A stretch of DNA of 43,914 bases. Source: Pseudomonadota bacterium (GTDB lineage Bacteria; Pseudomonadota; Gammaproteobacteria; Xanthomonadales; Rhodanobacteraceae). Within the stretch, counting starts at the first letter, position 1. The number at the start of each line of letters is the position of its first letter. The translations under genes and the position numbers were made by a program. The notes under the pieces were generated by a model, which was not told the DNA's origin, made no database searches, and saw only the letters and a list, made by a program, of their open reading frames with translations. The stretch lies in assembly GCA_028873095.1 (NCBI GenBank), contig JAGWMU010000005.1:1-43914 (forward strand). Reading direction: 5' to 3'. Shown one piece after another: positions 18,526 to 27,275 of the stretch.

Positions 18526-19187
18526 GGCTCTCCAAGAAAACGTTCGCGCAGCGCTTTCAGCGCACGATGCAGGTTCACCTTCAGCGCGCCGGTGTTGCGG
18601 CCGGTGAGTTCGGCGGCCTCGCTCAGCGAACGCTCGCGCAGGCCGAGCTGTTCCACCGCCTCGCGCTGGCCGGGCGGCAACGCGGCGATCGCCGCATGCA
18701 GGCGCCGTGCCCGCTGCAGGCTCTCGGTGGCCGTGCCGGCGTCGTCCGGACCGGAGTGGCTGTCCAGCGCGGCATCGTCGTGCAGCTCGCGACTGTCGCG
18801 GCGGCCGCGGCGGCGCAGCGCGTCGATCGCGCGGCGGCTGGCGATCGCGGTGAGCCAGGCGTCGTAGGACCGGCCCGGGTCGTACGTGTGGCGCACGCGA
18901 TGCACGGTGATCAGGGTTTCCTGCACCACGTCATCGAGATGATCGTGGGCCACGCCCTTGCGTCGCGCCGCCGCACGGATCAGCGCGACCGACTCGGCCA
19001 GCACCTGCTCGTAGGCACGCCGGTCGCCGGCCTGTGCGGCGGCCATCCGCGCCGCCCGGCGCCGGTCGGGCGAATCGCTGGCATCGACATCGGTTGATTC
19101 GGCTGACACGGACGGATCGACACTCACCCAGCTGGAAAGGTCACTATCTAGACCCATGCAGCCGGTTGCGGTCAAGGCTTGCGGCAC
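18522..19187 (-). CDS. ECF sigma factor, SigF-like (NrsF-linked)
   Basis: A 221-aa sigma-70 family protein of ECF type. Region 2 spans about residues 65-130 (DHLDDVVQETLITVHRVRHTY, then YDAWLTAIASRRAIDALRRRGRR). Region 4 spans about 165-215 (IAALPPGQREAVEQLGLRERSLSEAAELTGRNTGALKVNLHRALKALR). The start is GTG at 19187 with GGAG 5 nt upstream; the ATG at 19157 is a weaker alternative. The acidic ~45-residue N-terminal extension is not conserved. Adjacent DUF1109 and the self-facing GTAAC-N16-CGAA promoter place it with Caulobacter SigF-type factors that answer to oxidants or metals. Confidence 0.9.
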   Translation of the reverse strand: MPQALTATGCMGLDSDLSSWVSVDPSVSAESTDVDASDSPDRRRAARMAAAQAGDRRAYEQVLAESVALIRAAARRKGVAHDHLDDVVQETLITVHRVRHTYDPGRSYDAWLTAIASRRAIDALRRRGRRDSRELHDDAALDSHSGPDDAGTATESLQRARRLHAAIAALPPGQREAVEQLGLRERSLSEAAELTGRNTGALKVNLHRALKALRERFLGEP

Positions 19188-19220
19188 AATCGCTCCGGTT
19201 CTGGCGACACTGCATCTCCA

Positions 19221-19246
19221 TTCGCCGCATCCGGACAGGGAGTTAC
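19221..19246 (-). promoter_or_regulatory. Candidate SigF-type promoter of the sigma/anti-sigma operon
   Basis: Read on the minus strand: GTAACT, exactly 16 nt, then CGAA. This is a 9/10 match to the GTAACC-N16-CGAA consensus reported for SigF/EcfF promoters. The -10 block ends 34 nt before the GTG start of the sigma gene, leaving room for a short leader. It implies autoregulation. Confidence 0.7.
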
Positions 19247-19286
19247 ATCGTCTTCACGAAACCGGCCTGACGGCACGGACGCCGAG

Positions 19287-19312
19287 GTAACCGCCGCCGG
19301 CAGGCCGGCGAA
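19287..19312 (+). promoter_or_regulatory. Candidate SigF-type promoter of dipZ-msrB
   Basis: GTAACC at 19287-19292, exactly 16 nt, then CGAA at 19309-19312: a perfect match to GTAACC-N16-CGAA, 32 nt before the ATG of the DipZ-like gene. Together with the divergent copy 40 bp away it joins both operons to one sigma factor. Confidence 0.75.
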
Positions 19313-19344
19313 TAACCCCACGACCCCACACTGGACCTTGCCCC

Positions 19345-21066
19345 ATGCTCGTGTTGATCCTTGCCTACCTCGGCGGCGTACTGACCATCCTCAGCCCCTG
19401 CATCTTGCCGGTGCTGCCGTTCGTGTTCGCGCGCTCCGACCGGCCGTTCATGCGCAACGGCCTGCCGATGCTGCTGGGCATGGCGGTCACCTTCGCCGCG
19501 GTGGCCACGCTGGCCGCGCTCGGCGGCGGCTGGGCGGTGCATGCGAACCAGTACGGTCGCGCCGTCGCCCTGGTGGTGCTGGCGCTGCTCGGCCTGACCC
19601 TGCTCTCGACCCATCTGGCCGAATGGATCGCCCGCCCGTTCGTGGCGCTGGGCAACCGGCTGTCGCAGCGTTCGTCCGGCGATGGCGATTCGATCTGGGG
19701 TGCGGCCGGCCTGGGCGTCGCCACGGGCCTGCTGTGGGCGCCGTGCGCGGGGCCGATCCTCGGCCTGCTGCTGACCGGCGCGGCCCTGAACGGCGCCAGC
19801 GTGCAGACCACCTTGCTGCTGCTCACCTATGCCGGCGGTGCGGTGACGTCGCTGGGTTTCGCGCTGCTGATCGGCGGCAAGCTGTTCGCCGCGATGAAGC
19901 GCTCGCTGGGTGCCGGCGAATGGGTGCGCCGCGCGCTCGGCGTGCTGGTGCTGGCCGGCGTGGCGGCGATCGCGCTGGGGCTGGATACCGGCCTGCTCAC
20001 CCGCGTGTCGCTGGCCAGCACCAGCGGCATCGAGCAGAAGCTGATCGACGCCGTGCGCCCGGCCCCGGCGCCCGCGCCGAGGCTGAAAGCCGGCGAGCCG
20101 TTGCCGGTCGAAGGCCGGATGCCGTCGCTGGCCGGCGCCACGCAGTGGCTCAACAGCCCGCCGCTGAGCGCCCGGTCGCTGCGCGGCAAGGTGGTGCTGG
20201 TGGATTTCTGGACCTACTCCTGCATCAACTGCATCCGCACGCTGCCGTACGTGCGCGGCTGGGCCGACAAGTACCGCGATCACGGCCTGGTGGTGATTGG
20301 CGTGCACGCGCCGGAGTTCGCCTTCGAGAAAGACCCGGCCAATGTCGCCAGGGCCATCCGGGAGCTGGGCGTGGATTATCCGGTGGCGCTGGATAACGAC
20401 TACGCGATCTGGCAGGGCTTCAACAACGAATACTGGCCCGCGCATTACTTCATCGATGCGCAGGGGCGGATCCGCCATCATCATTTCGGCGAAGGCGGCT
20501 ACCACCAAAGCGAGGATGTGATCCGCCAGCTGCTGGCCGCGGCCGGCCAGAAAAACCTGCCCACCGGTTACGTCGACGACAACCGCCACGGCGTGGAAGC
20601 CGCCGCGTCGGACGACCCGACCCGCTCGCCGGAAACCTATGTCGGCTACGCCCGCGCCGAGAATTTCGCGGGCGGCCGGGTGGCGCACGACGAAGCGCTG
20701 GACTACCGTGCACCGGCCAGCCTGGCCACCAACCAGTGGGCGTTCGACGGCCGCTGGAGCGTGCGCGACGAATACGCGCAGCTGGACCGGGCCGACGGGC
20801 GCATCGTCTACCGTTTCCGCGGCCGCGACCTGCATCTGGTGCTGGGCCCCGGCAGTGCGGGCAAGCCGATCCGCTTCCGTGTGCGTATCGACGGCAAGCC
20901 GCCCGGCGCCGATCACGGCGTGGATACCGATGCCGACGGCAACGGCACCGTCACCGCGCAGCGCCTGTACCAGCTGGTGCGCCAGGCTGACGGCAGCGGC
21001 GAGCGCCTGTTCGAGATCGAGTTCCTCGACCCCGGCGTGCGGGCGTATGCCTTCACGTTCGGCTGA
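19345..21066 (+). CDS. DipZ-type CcdA-thioredoxin fusion protein
   Basis: A 573-aa membrane redox protein. Residues ~1-215 are a CcdA-like membrane domain with paired cysteines in ILSPCILPVLP (Cys19) and LLWAPCAGPILG (Cys134), which carry electrons across the membrane. Residues ~250-400 are a periplasmic AhpC/TlpA-like thioredoxin domain with YSCINCIRTLPYV (Cys293/Cys296). Residues ~425-573 form the DipZ C-terminal beta domain. It likely moves reducing power from cytoplasmic thioredoxin to periplasmic clients, most plausibly the MsrB encoded 38 nt downstream. The ribosome site is weak. A perfect SigF-type promoter lies upstream. Confidence 0.9.
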   Translation: MLVLILAYLGGVLTILSPCILPVLPFVFARSDRPFMRNGLPMLLGMAVTFAAVATLAALGGGWAVHANQYGRAVALVVLALLGLTLLSTHLAEWIARPFVALGNRLSQRSSGDGDSIWGAAGLGVATGLLWAPCAGPILGLLLTGAALNGASVQTTLLLLTYAGGAVTSLGFALLIGGKLFAAMKRSLGAGEWVRRALGVLVLAGVAAIALGLDTGLLTRVSLASTSGIEQKLIDAVRPAPAPAPRLKAGEPLPVEGRMPSLAGATQWLNSPPLSARSLRGKVVLVDFWTYSCINCIRTLPYVRGWADKYRDHGLVVIGVHAPEFAFEKDPANVARAIRELGVDYPVALDNDYAIWQGFNNEYWPAHYFIDAQGRIRHHHFGEGGYHQSEDVIRQLLAAAGQKNLPTGYVDDNRHGVEAAASDDPTRSPETYVGYARAENFAGGRVAHDEALDYRAPASLATNQWAFDGRWSVRDEYAQLDRADGRIVYRFRGRDLHLVLGPGSAGKPIRFRVRIDGKPPGADHGVDTDADGNGTVTAQRLYQLVRQADGSGERLFEIEFLDPGVRAYAFTFG

Positions 21067-21104
21067 TCCGACCCGACACGCCCATTTCGGCCACGGAGGT
21101 TCCC

Positions 21105-21707
<603 letters not shown>

Positions 21708-21743
21708 GACCGGCCCGACACCGCGAGCAAGGAAGGCTGCCGC

Positions 21744-21781
21744 AGCGCTGCCCTGCCGCGGCATGCCGGCAGGGCAGCGCT
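21744..21781. terminator. Long GC hairpin after msrB
   Basis: Perfect 15-bp inverted repeat AGCGCTGCCCTGCCG / CGGCAGGGCAGCGCT with an 8-nt loop, 37 nt after the msrB stop. There is no T-run, so it is not a textbook intrinsic terminator. It most likely ends or stabilises the dipZ-msrB message before the Rieske gene. Confidence 0.6.
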
Positions 21782-21875
21782 CCGCCCGCCCTGATCGCGT
21801 GACGGTGATGCCGCGGGCACCCTTTGCCGTCGGGCATCGGACGATGAATACTCTGCCATCGCAACTGCCGACGAG

Positions 21876-22985
21876 ATGCGCATGACCAGCCTGCTCGCTC
21901 CGGACGCACTCGCCCCGCAGCCGCTCGACCACGCGCTGGCGTTGCCTGCCCGTTTCTACACCGATCCGTGCGCCTCGGCGCTGGATGCCGCAGCGGTGTT
22001 CGCGCAGAGCTGGCAACTGGTCTGCCACCAATCGCAGCTGGCCGGCGTGGGCGATCACGTGGTCGGCGAGATCGCCGGGCTGCCGCTGCTGATCGTGCGC
22101 AGCGACGAGGACACCCTTCGCGCCTTCCACAACGTGTGCCGCCATCGTGCCGGCCCGATCGCCAGCTGCGACGGCCGTGGCGCGACGTCGCTGCGCTGCC
22201 GCTACCACGGCTGGACCTACGGACTGGACGGCGTGCTGCGCGGCGCGCCGGAGATGGGCCGCGCGCCGGACTTCGACCCGGCCGCCATCCGCCTGCCGGA
22301 AGTGTGCGTGCAGGCATGGCAGGGACTGGTGTTCGTGGCCACCGGCGAGGCGCCGCCGTTCGGGGATTTCGTCGCCGGCATCGACGCGCGGCTGGGGCCG
22401 CAGCGCTCGCTGGCCGGCTTCGAATTCCACCATCGCGTCGGCTACGACGTGGCGTGCAACTGGAAGGTGTACGTGGACAACTATCTGGAGGGCTACCACG
22501 TGCCGTGCATCCATCCGGGCCTGAACAGCCTGCTCGATTACCGCAGCTACGTCACCGAGACCGCCCAGTGGTATTCGTTCCAGTTCAGCCCGCTGGAAAG
22601 CGGCGCCGACCTCTACGGCAGCGGTGAGGCGCTGTACTACTTCCTCTATCCGAACACGATGCTCAACATCCTGCCCGGCCGCCTGCAGACCAACCGCGTG
22701 CTGCCGCTGGGCGTGGACCGCTGCCGCGTGGAATTCGACTTCTACTACGCACCCGATGCCAGTGCCGAAGCCCGGGCGCGGCGCGCCAGGGACATCGCAT
22801 TCAGCGACGAGGTGCAACGGGAAGACGTGACCATCTGCCAGGACGTGCAGCGCGGCCTGGCTTCGGGTTCCTACGAGGCGGGCCGGCTGAATCCGCTGCG
22901 CGAGAATGCCGTGCATCACTTCCACGAGCTGCTGCGCCGCGCCTACCGCGATGCCGCCGGTCACCGCCGACACGGCGGCGCATGA
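21876..22985 (+). CDS. Rieske-type aromatic-ring-hydroxylating oxygenase, alpha subunit
   Basis: A 369-aa Rieske non-haem iron oxygenase. The [2Fe-2S] ligands are C88/H90 (NVCRHRAGP) and C108/H111 (LRCRYHGWTYGLDG). The mononuclear iron site is NYLEGYHVPCIHPGL (H208, H213) with D323 in ICQDVQRGL. Spacing fits the branch of alpha subunits that includes choline, carnitine and betaine monooxygenases as well as ring hydroxylases, so the substrate is open. No ferredoxin or reductase partner lies in the window. It overlaps the following permease by 4 nt, which suggests an imported amino acid or quaternary amine as substrate. Start at 21876 or 21882. Confidence 0.88.
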   Translation: MRMTSLLAPDALAPQPLDHALALPARFYTDPCASALDAAAVFAQSWQLVCHQSQLAGVGDHVVGEIAGLPLLIVRSDEDTLRAFHNVCRHRAGPIASCDGRGATSLRCRYHGWTYGLDGVLRGAPEMGRAPDFDPAAIRLPEVCVQAWQGLVFVATGEAPPFGDFVAGIDARLGPQRSLAGFEFHHRVGYDVACNWKVYVDNYLEGYHVPCIHPGLNSLLDYRSYVTETAQWYSFQFSPLESGADLYGSGEALYYFLYPNTMLNILPGRLQTNRVLPLGVDRCRVEFDFYYAPDASAEARARRARDIAFSDEVQREDVTICQDVQRGLASGSYEAGRLNPLRENAVHHFHELLRRAYRDAAGHRRHGGA

Positions 22986-24280
22986 GCACCGCACGCCGCG
23001 CGTTCGGCCCATGGACGCTGATCGCGCTGGTGGTCGGCAACATGATCGGTTCGGGCGTGTTCCTGCTGCCGGCAACGCTGGCGCCCTACGGCGCCGCCAG
23101 CCTGCTCGGCTGGGGCCTGACCCTGGGCGGCGCCCTGCTGCTGGCGCTGGTCTATGCGTGGCTCGCGCAGATGATCCGCAACCACGGCGGTGCCTACGGC
23201 TATGCGCGGCGCGCGTTCGGCGACGGCACCGGCTTCATGGTGGCGTGGAGCTACTGGGTCGGCACCTGGGTCGGCAATGCGGCGATCGCGGTGGCATTCG
23301 CCGGCAGTCTCGGCGGCGTGTGGCCGCCGGCCACGGCCACGCCGGTACGCGGCGCCGCCTGCGCGCTGGGGGCTTTGTGGCTCTGCACGGCGGTGAACCT
23401 GGCCGGCGTGCGCGAGGCGGCCCGGCTGCAGCTGCTGACCACCCTGCTCAAGCTGGTGCCGCTGCTGCTGTTCGGCGTGATCGGCATCGGCTGGATCCAT
23501 GCCGGCGCCTACCGGCCGTTCAATCCCAGCGGCAAACCGCTGCTCGACGTCGCCACCGCGGTGGCGGCGCTGACGTTGTGGGCCATGCTCGGGCTGGAGG
23601 CGGCGACCGTACCGACCGGCGTGGTGGCCGACCCGCAGCGCACGGTGCCTCGCGCCACCGTGATCGGCATGCTGATCGCGGGCCTTGCCACCATGCTCGC
23701 CTGCACCGTGGTGATCGGCCTGCTGCCGGCCGAGGTGCTGCACAATTCGGCCGCACCGATGGTCGAGGCCGCGCGCCGCCTGTGGGGGCCGGCCGCCGGC
23801 CTGGGCCTTGCGGTGGTGGCGACGATCTCCAGCTTCGGCGCCCTCAACGGCTGGGTGCTGCTGCAGGCGCAGACCCCGCTGGCGCCGGCGCTGGACGGGC
23901 TGTTTCCGCGCTGGTTCGCGCGGCTGGATCGCCATGCCACGCCATGGTTCGGCCTGCTGCTCGGCAGCATGCTCGCCAGTGCGCTGATCCTCGCCAACTA
24001 CAGCCGCTCGCTGGTCGCGCTGTTCACCTTCTCGATCCTGCTGTCCACGGCCACCACCTTGTTGCCGTACGTGGTGACCATGCTGGCGTGGTGGCGCATC
24101 GATCCCGCCGCCGGCCGGGTACGCAAGCTGGTGGCGGCCGGTGCGCTGCTCTACAGCCTGTGGGCACTGATCGGCACCGGCGCCGAGTCGCTGCTGTGGG
24201 GCCTGCTGCTGCTGGCGGCCGGCGTGCCGATCCACCTGTGGCAACGTCAACGCCGACGGACGGCGGCGGCGACGCCTTGA
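22982..24280 (+). CDS. APC-family amino acid permease
   Basis: A 432-aa transporter with about 12 hydrophobic helices. The APC signature is in TM1 (LIALVVGNMIGSGVFLLPATLAPYG), and TM6 contains ALTLWAMLGLEAATVPTGVVADPQRTVPRAT, typical of the arginine/agmatine-cadaverine-type exchanger branch. The ATG overlaps the Rieske stop (ATGA), so the two are translationally coupled and probably serve one substrate. There is no other clue to specificity. Confidence 0.88.
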   Translation: MSTARRAFGPWTLIALVVGNMIGSGVFLLPATLAPYGAASLLGWGLTLGGALLLALVYAWLAQMIRNHGGAYGYARRAFGDGTGFMVAWSYWVGTWVGNAAIAVAFAGSLGGVWPPATATPVRGAACALGALWLCTAVNLAGVREAARLQLLTTLLKLVPLLLFGVIGIGWIHAGAYRPFNPSGKPLLDVATAVAALTLWAMLGLEAATVPTGVVADPQRTVPRATVIGMLIAGLATMLACTVVIGLLPAEVLHNSAAPMVEAARRLWGPAAGLGLAVVATISSFGALNGWVLLQAQTPLAPALDGLFPRWFARLDRHATPWFGLLLGSMLASALILANYSRSLVALFTFSILLSTATTLLPYVVTMLAWWRIDPAAGRVRKLVAAGALLYSLWALIGTGAESLLWGLLLLAAGVPIHLWQRQRRRTAAATP

Positions 24281-24370
24281 CCGGCGAAGCACCCGCTCCG
24301 GCACCAGCCCGCTTGCATCTCCCGACGCCGCCGCCATTTCAGGGCCACGCCATTCCCGCCGGAGCCCGCC

Positions 24371-24802
24371 ATGAGTACCCCGCTGGCCATTCCCTGCCCG
24401 CATTGCACCGCACTGAACCGCGTGCCGGCCGAACGGACCGGCGAACGGCCGAGCTGCGGCCGCTGCAAGCAGCCGCTGTTCGACGGACACCCGGTGGAAC
24501 TGACCGCCGCGAACTTCGACGCGGTGGCCGGCCGCGGCGACCTGCCGGTGCTGGTGGATTTCTGGGCGCCGTGGTGCGGCCCGTGCCGGGGCTTCGCGCC
24601 GGTGTTCGACGAGGCCGCCCGCCGCTTCGAACCGCGCCTGCGGCTGGCCAAGGTGGATACCGAGGCCCAGCCGCAACTCGCCCAGCGCTTCGGTATCCGC
24701 AGCATCCCGACCCTGTTGCTGCTGCGGCAGGGTCGCGAGGTCAAACGCCAGGCCGGCGCACTCAACGCCGCGCAGTTGCAGCAGTTCGTCGCCAGCGTGT
24801 AA
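24371..24802 (+). CDS. trxC: Thioredoxin 2 (TrxC)
   Basis: A 143-aa zinc-binding thioredoxin. The N-terminal zinc site is CPHC...CGRC (Cys9, 12, 29, 32), followed by a thioredoxin fold with WCGPC (Cys69/Cys72) and the cis-Pro loop IRSIPTLLLL. GGAG is 6 nt before the ATG. E. coli TrxC has 139 residues. It acts as a cytoplasmic disulfide reductase, often under oxidative stress. It could feed the DipZ-like protein 3 kb upstream, but the gap and the intervening Rieske-permease pair argue against one transcript. Confidence 0.94.
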   Translation: MSTPLAIPCPHCTALNRVPAERTGERPSCGRCKQPLFDGHPVELTAANFDAVAGRGDLPVLVDFWAPWCGPCRGFAPVFDEAARRFEPRLRLAKVDTEAQPQLAQRFGIRSIPTLLLLRQGREVKRQAGALNAAQLQQFVASV

Positions 24803-24897
24803 TCGACAGCACCCCGCGCCGGCGCCGTGGTCCGACCCTTGCCGGTTGCGCCGGACACCGCCCGGGCAGGCCCGGCGACGCATTCCCCGTGCCGGCA

Positions 24898-24911
24898 TGA
24901 ATACGTATGCA
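24898..24911. promoter_or_regulatory. LacI-type operator upstream of glycosidase-MFS operon
   Basis: TGAATACGTATGCA, a near-palindrome (12 of 14 positions symmetric) with the central CG pair typical of LacI-family sites. The identical 14-mer occurs at 31469-31482 upstream of the sugar porter. It lies 188 nt before the glycosidase ATG. Likely bound by the LacI-family regulator encoded at 28800-29822. Confidence 0.7.
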
Positions 24912-24977
24912 GCAGCTGGTTGCCGCACCTCGACCCTCCCTACCATGCAGGGTCGATGCGCATGACCGTGCCGTTCG

Positions 24978-24995
24978 ATGTTGCACCTGCAACAT
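24978..24995. promoter_or_regulatory. 18-bp palindrome in the leader of the glycosidase operon
   Basis: ATGTTGCA-CC-TGCAACAT: perfect 8-bp arms with a 2-bp centre, 44 nt before the strong ribosome site at 25029. It could be an operator or a short RNA hairpin. It does not resemble the LacI-type 14-mer, so a different protein would bind it. Confidence 0.45.
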
Positions 24996-25038
24996 GCAGG
25001 GGGCGCCGCGCCATGCCATAACAGCCCCAGGAGAACTC

Positions 25039-25092
25039 ATGCCGATGAATCAGACCCAGCATTCAGGAACACCCGCGGTGCGCGCATGCTGA
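25039..25092 (+). CDS. Short leader ORF overlapping the glycosidase start
   Basis: A 17-codon ORF (MPMNQTQHSGTPAVRAC) with the best ribosome site in this region, AGGAG 5 nt before the ATG. Its TGA stop overlaps the ATG of the glycosidase (ATGCTGA). Either it is a leader cistron that couples translation, or a 1-2 nt sequence error splits a longer signal peptide from the enzyme. The peptide itself matches no family I know. Confidence 0.4.
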   Translation: MPMNQTQHSGTPAVRAC

Positions 25093-27275
25093 GCCTGCTG
25101 CTGACCGCGGCGATGGCGGCCAGCGCCAGCGCACCGGCCTGGCAGGACGGACTCGACTGGCACGGCGTGCACGTGGGCATGAGCGAGGACGCGCAGCGAC
25201 GCTACACGCTGGACTGGCCGTTCGGGCAACGCGTGATTCCCGCGCCGCCGCTGCGGGCGGATACCGCCAGCGTGCTGTTCGACGGCCTCTACGCGATGGC
25301 GCAGGACGACCTGAAGCTGGACTCGGTCGGCGCGATCCGCGACGGCGCGTTCGACCATGGCCGGCCGATTCCCTGCCACTGCTTCGAGACCGGCCTGAAG
25401 TGGCCGTACGTGTGGACGCGCGACCTGTCCTATGCGATCGACCTGGGCCTGTGGCGCTTCGACGCGGCACGCGCCCGCAACGGGCTGGAGTTCAAGCTGT
25501 CCGGCGTGCGCGTGCCGTCGGCGACGCAAGGCCTGTACGTGATGCAGGACACCGGCTCGGGCGGCAGCTGGCCGATCAGCACCGACCGCGTGGTGTGGTT
25601 CCTCGGCGCGCAACACCTGCTGGGCGACCAGGCGTTCGCGGGCAAGGTCTACACCGCGCTGCGCGACACCCTGGCGCAGGACCGGCAGTACGCCTTCGAC
25701 GCCACATTCGGCCTGTATCGCGGCGAGACCTCGTTCATGGACTGGCGCCAGCAGAGCTACCCGGCCTGGACCGCCGACAACGTCAGCTTCATCGCCCAGT
25801 CGTACGCGCTGTCCACCAACGTGCTGCACTACCAGGCGCTGCGGCTGGCCGCGACCCTGGCCGATGCGCGGCACGACGCGCCGGCCGCCGCCGCTTACCG
25901 CGACCAGGCCGCCGCGCTGAAGACGGCGATCAACGCGCACTTCTGGCGCGCCGACCGCGGCATGTACATGAGCTACATCGGCGGCGACGGCATGCCGGTG
26001 GACAGCTACGACCTGCTCGGCATCTCGCTGGCGATCACCAGCGGCGTGGCCGACGGCGCGCGGGCGCGGCAGGCACTGGCGAACTACCCGACCTGGCCGG
26101 CCGGCAGCCCGGTGATGTGGCCCGAGCGCGTCGACCAGCCGATCTACCACAACCGCGCGATCTGGCCGTTCGTCAGCGCGTATGCGCTGCGCGCCGCGCG
26201 CGCGGTGGACGACCCGGCGCGGATCGCGCACGAGATCCGTTCGGTGATGCGCGGCGCCGCGCTGTACGGCTCCAACCTGGAGAACTACGAGCTGCTGACC
26301 CAGGGCCAGCACGTGGACGAGGGCGAGCTCAGCGGCCCGGTGGTCAACTCGCCGCGCCAGCTGTGGTCGGTGGCGGCCTACCTCGACGTGGTGACCGAAG
26401 GCGTGTTCGGGCTCGACGAGGACGGCCGCGTGCAACCGAAGCTGCCGACCTCGCTGGTGCCGATGCTGTTCGGCTCGCGCACCTCGATCACGCTGAACCT
26501 GCCCGATCGCCGCATCACCCTGGAACTGCCGAAGCGGCGCACGGGCAACCTGCTGGTCGCCGATCGCATCCGCACCCGCGGCACCGCCACCACGGTGACG
26601 CTGAAGTCGATCCAGGTCGACGCCGCGCCGCTGCGCACCGGCGCGCCGCTGTATGCGCCGACCGCACCGGCCGCGCCGACGCTGACCGCCGCGGGCGACC
26701 ACTGGCAGGTCGCCGGCGAGGGCCGGCTGCAGCTTTACGTCGACGGCCGGCGCGCGGGCGCGATCGACGGTCACGGCACGCTGCCGCGCAGCGGCGCGCT
26801 GACCTGCGTCAGCGCCACCCGGGTGGATGCGCACGGGTTGGAGTCCCTGCCCAGCCCGGCGACCTGCGCCGGCGACATCGCCCGCGTCGCCGGCTCCTGG
26901 CCGCGGCAATGGACCGCGCCGGCCAGCGGCCGCTATCGGGTCTGGGTGGATTACCGCAACCCGCACGGCCCGATCAGCACCGGCGTGACCGCCGCGGTGA
27001 AGATGCTGCTGGTCCGTTGCGGCGACGCCGGCGTGCAACGGGTGCCGCTGGTGATGCCGCACAGCACCGGCACGCAGCGCTCCACCTACGGCGCGTTCGA
27101 TGCGTCGGCGCACGCGGCCTGCCGGTTCGCGCTGGCAGACGGCTTCAACATGAGTTACCTGCAGCACTTCGCGCATTACACCGGCGGTGCCGGCGGCATC
27201 GACGGCCCCTTGAACGACGCCGGCATCGACGCCTTGCGGATCGCACCGCTGGCCAGGGGAAACACCACACCATGA
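25086..27275 (+). CDS. Secreted six-hairpin glycoside hydrolase (debranching/glucosidase-like)
   Basis: A 729-aa exported enzyme. The N terminus MLSLLLTAAMAASASA is a Sec signal peptide. Residues ~40-500 look like an (alpha/alpha)6 six-hairpin glycosidase: WPYVWTRDLSYAIDLGLWRF, YRGETSFMDWRQQSYPAW, ERVDQPIYHNRAIWPFVSAYALRAA and LWSVAAYLDVVTEGVFGLD. The last ~200 residues are beta-rich and may bind carbohydrate. It resembles glycogen-debranching and mannosylglycerate-hydrolase-like proteins; I cannot assign the GH family or linkage. The MFS gene overlaps its stop by 4 nt. The start is set by the signal peptide; the longer ORF-track start at 24978 crosses the leader. Confidence 0.8.
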   Translation: MLSLLLTAAMAASASAPAWQDGLDWHGVHVGMSEDAQRRYTLDWPFGQRVIPAPPLRADTASVLFDGLYAMAQDDLKLDSVGAIRDGAFDHGRPIPCHCFETGLKWPYVWTRDLSYAIDLGLWRFDAARARNGLEFKLSGVRVPSATQGLYVMQDTGSGGSWPISTDRVVWFLGAQHLLGDQAFAGKVYTALRDTLAQDRQYAFDATFGLYRGETSFMDWRQQSYPAWTADNVSFIAQSYALSTNVLHYQALRLAATLADARHDAPAAAAYRDQAAALKTAINAHFWRADRGMYMSYIGGDGMPVDSYDLLGISLAITSGVADGARARQALANYPTWPAGSPVMWPERVDQPIYHNRAIWPFVSAYALRAARAVDDPARIAHEIRSVMRGAALYGSNLENYELLTQGQHVDEGELSGPVVNSPRQLWSVAAYLDVVTEGVFGLDEDGRVQPKLPTSLVPMLFGSRTSITLNLPDRRITLELPKRRTGNLLVADRIRTRGTATTVTLKSIQVDAAPLRTGAPLYAPTAPAAPTLTAAGDHWQVAGEGRLQLYVDGRRAGAIDGHGTLPRSGALTCVSATRVDAHGLESLPSPATCAGDIARVAGSWPRQWTAPASGRYRVWVDYRNPHGPISTGVTAAVKMLLVRCGDAGVQRVPLVMPHSTGTQRSTYGAFDASAHAACRFALADGFNMSYLQHFAHYTGGAGGIDGPLNDAGIDALRIAPLARGNTTP

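Noticed and set aside
18900-19350. CRISPR array or phage attachment site near the sigma factor
   Set aside because: No regular spacers, direct repeats, integrase or tRNA; the repeated words are the two promoters.
25400-27271. Long N-terminal extension (to 1112 aa) of the MFS transporter frame
   Set aside because: It overlaps the glycosidase in another frame and is Arg/Pro-rich without motifs. The transporter begins at 27272 with a normal N terminus.
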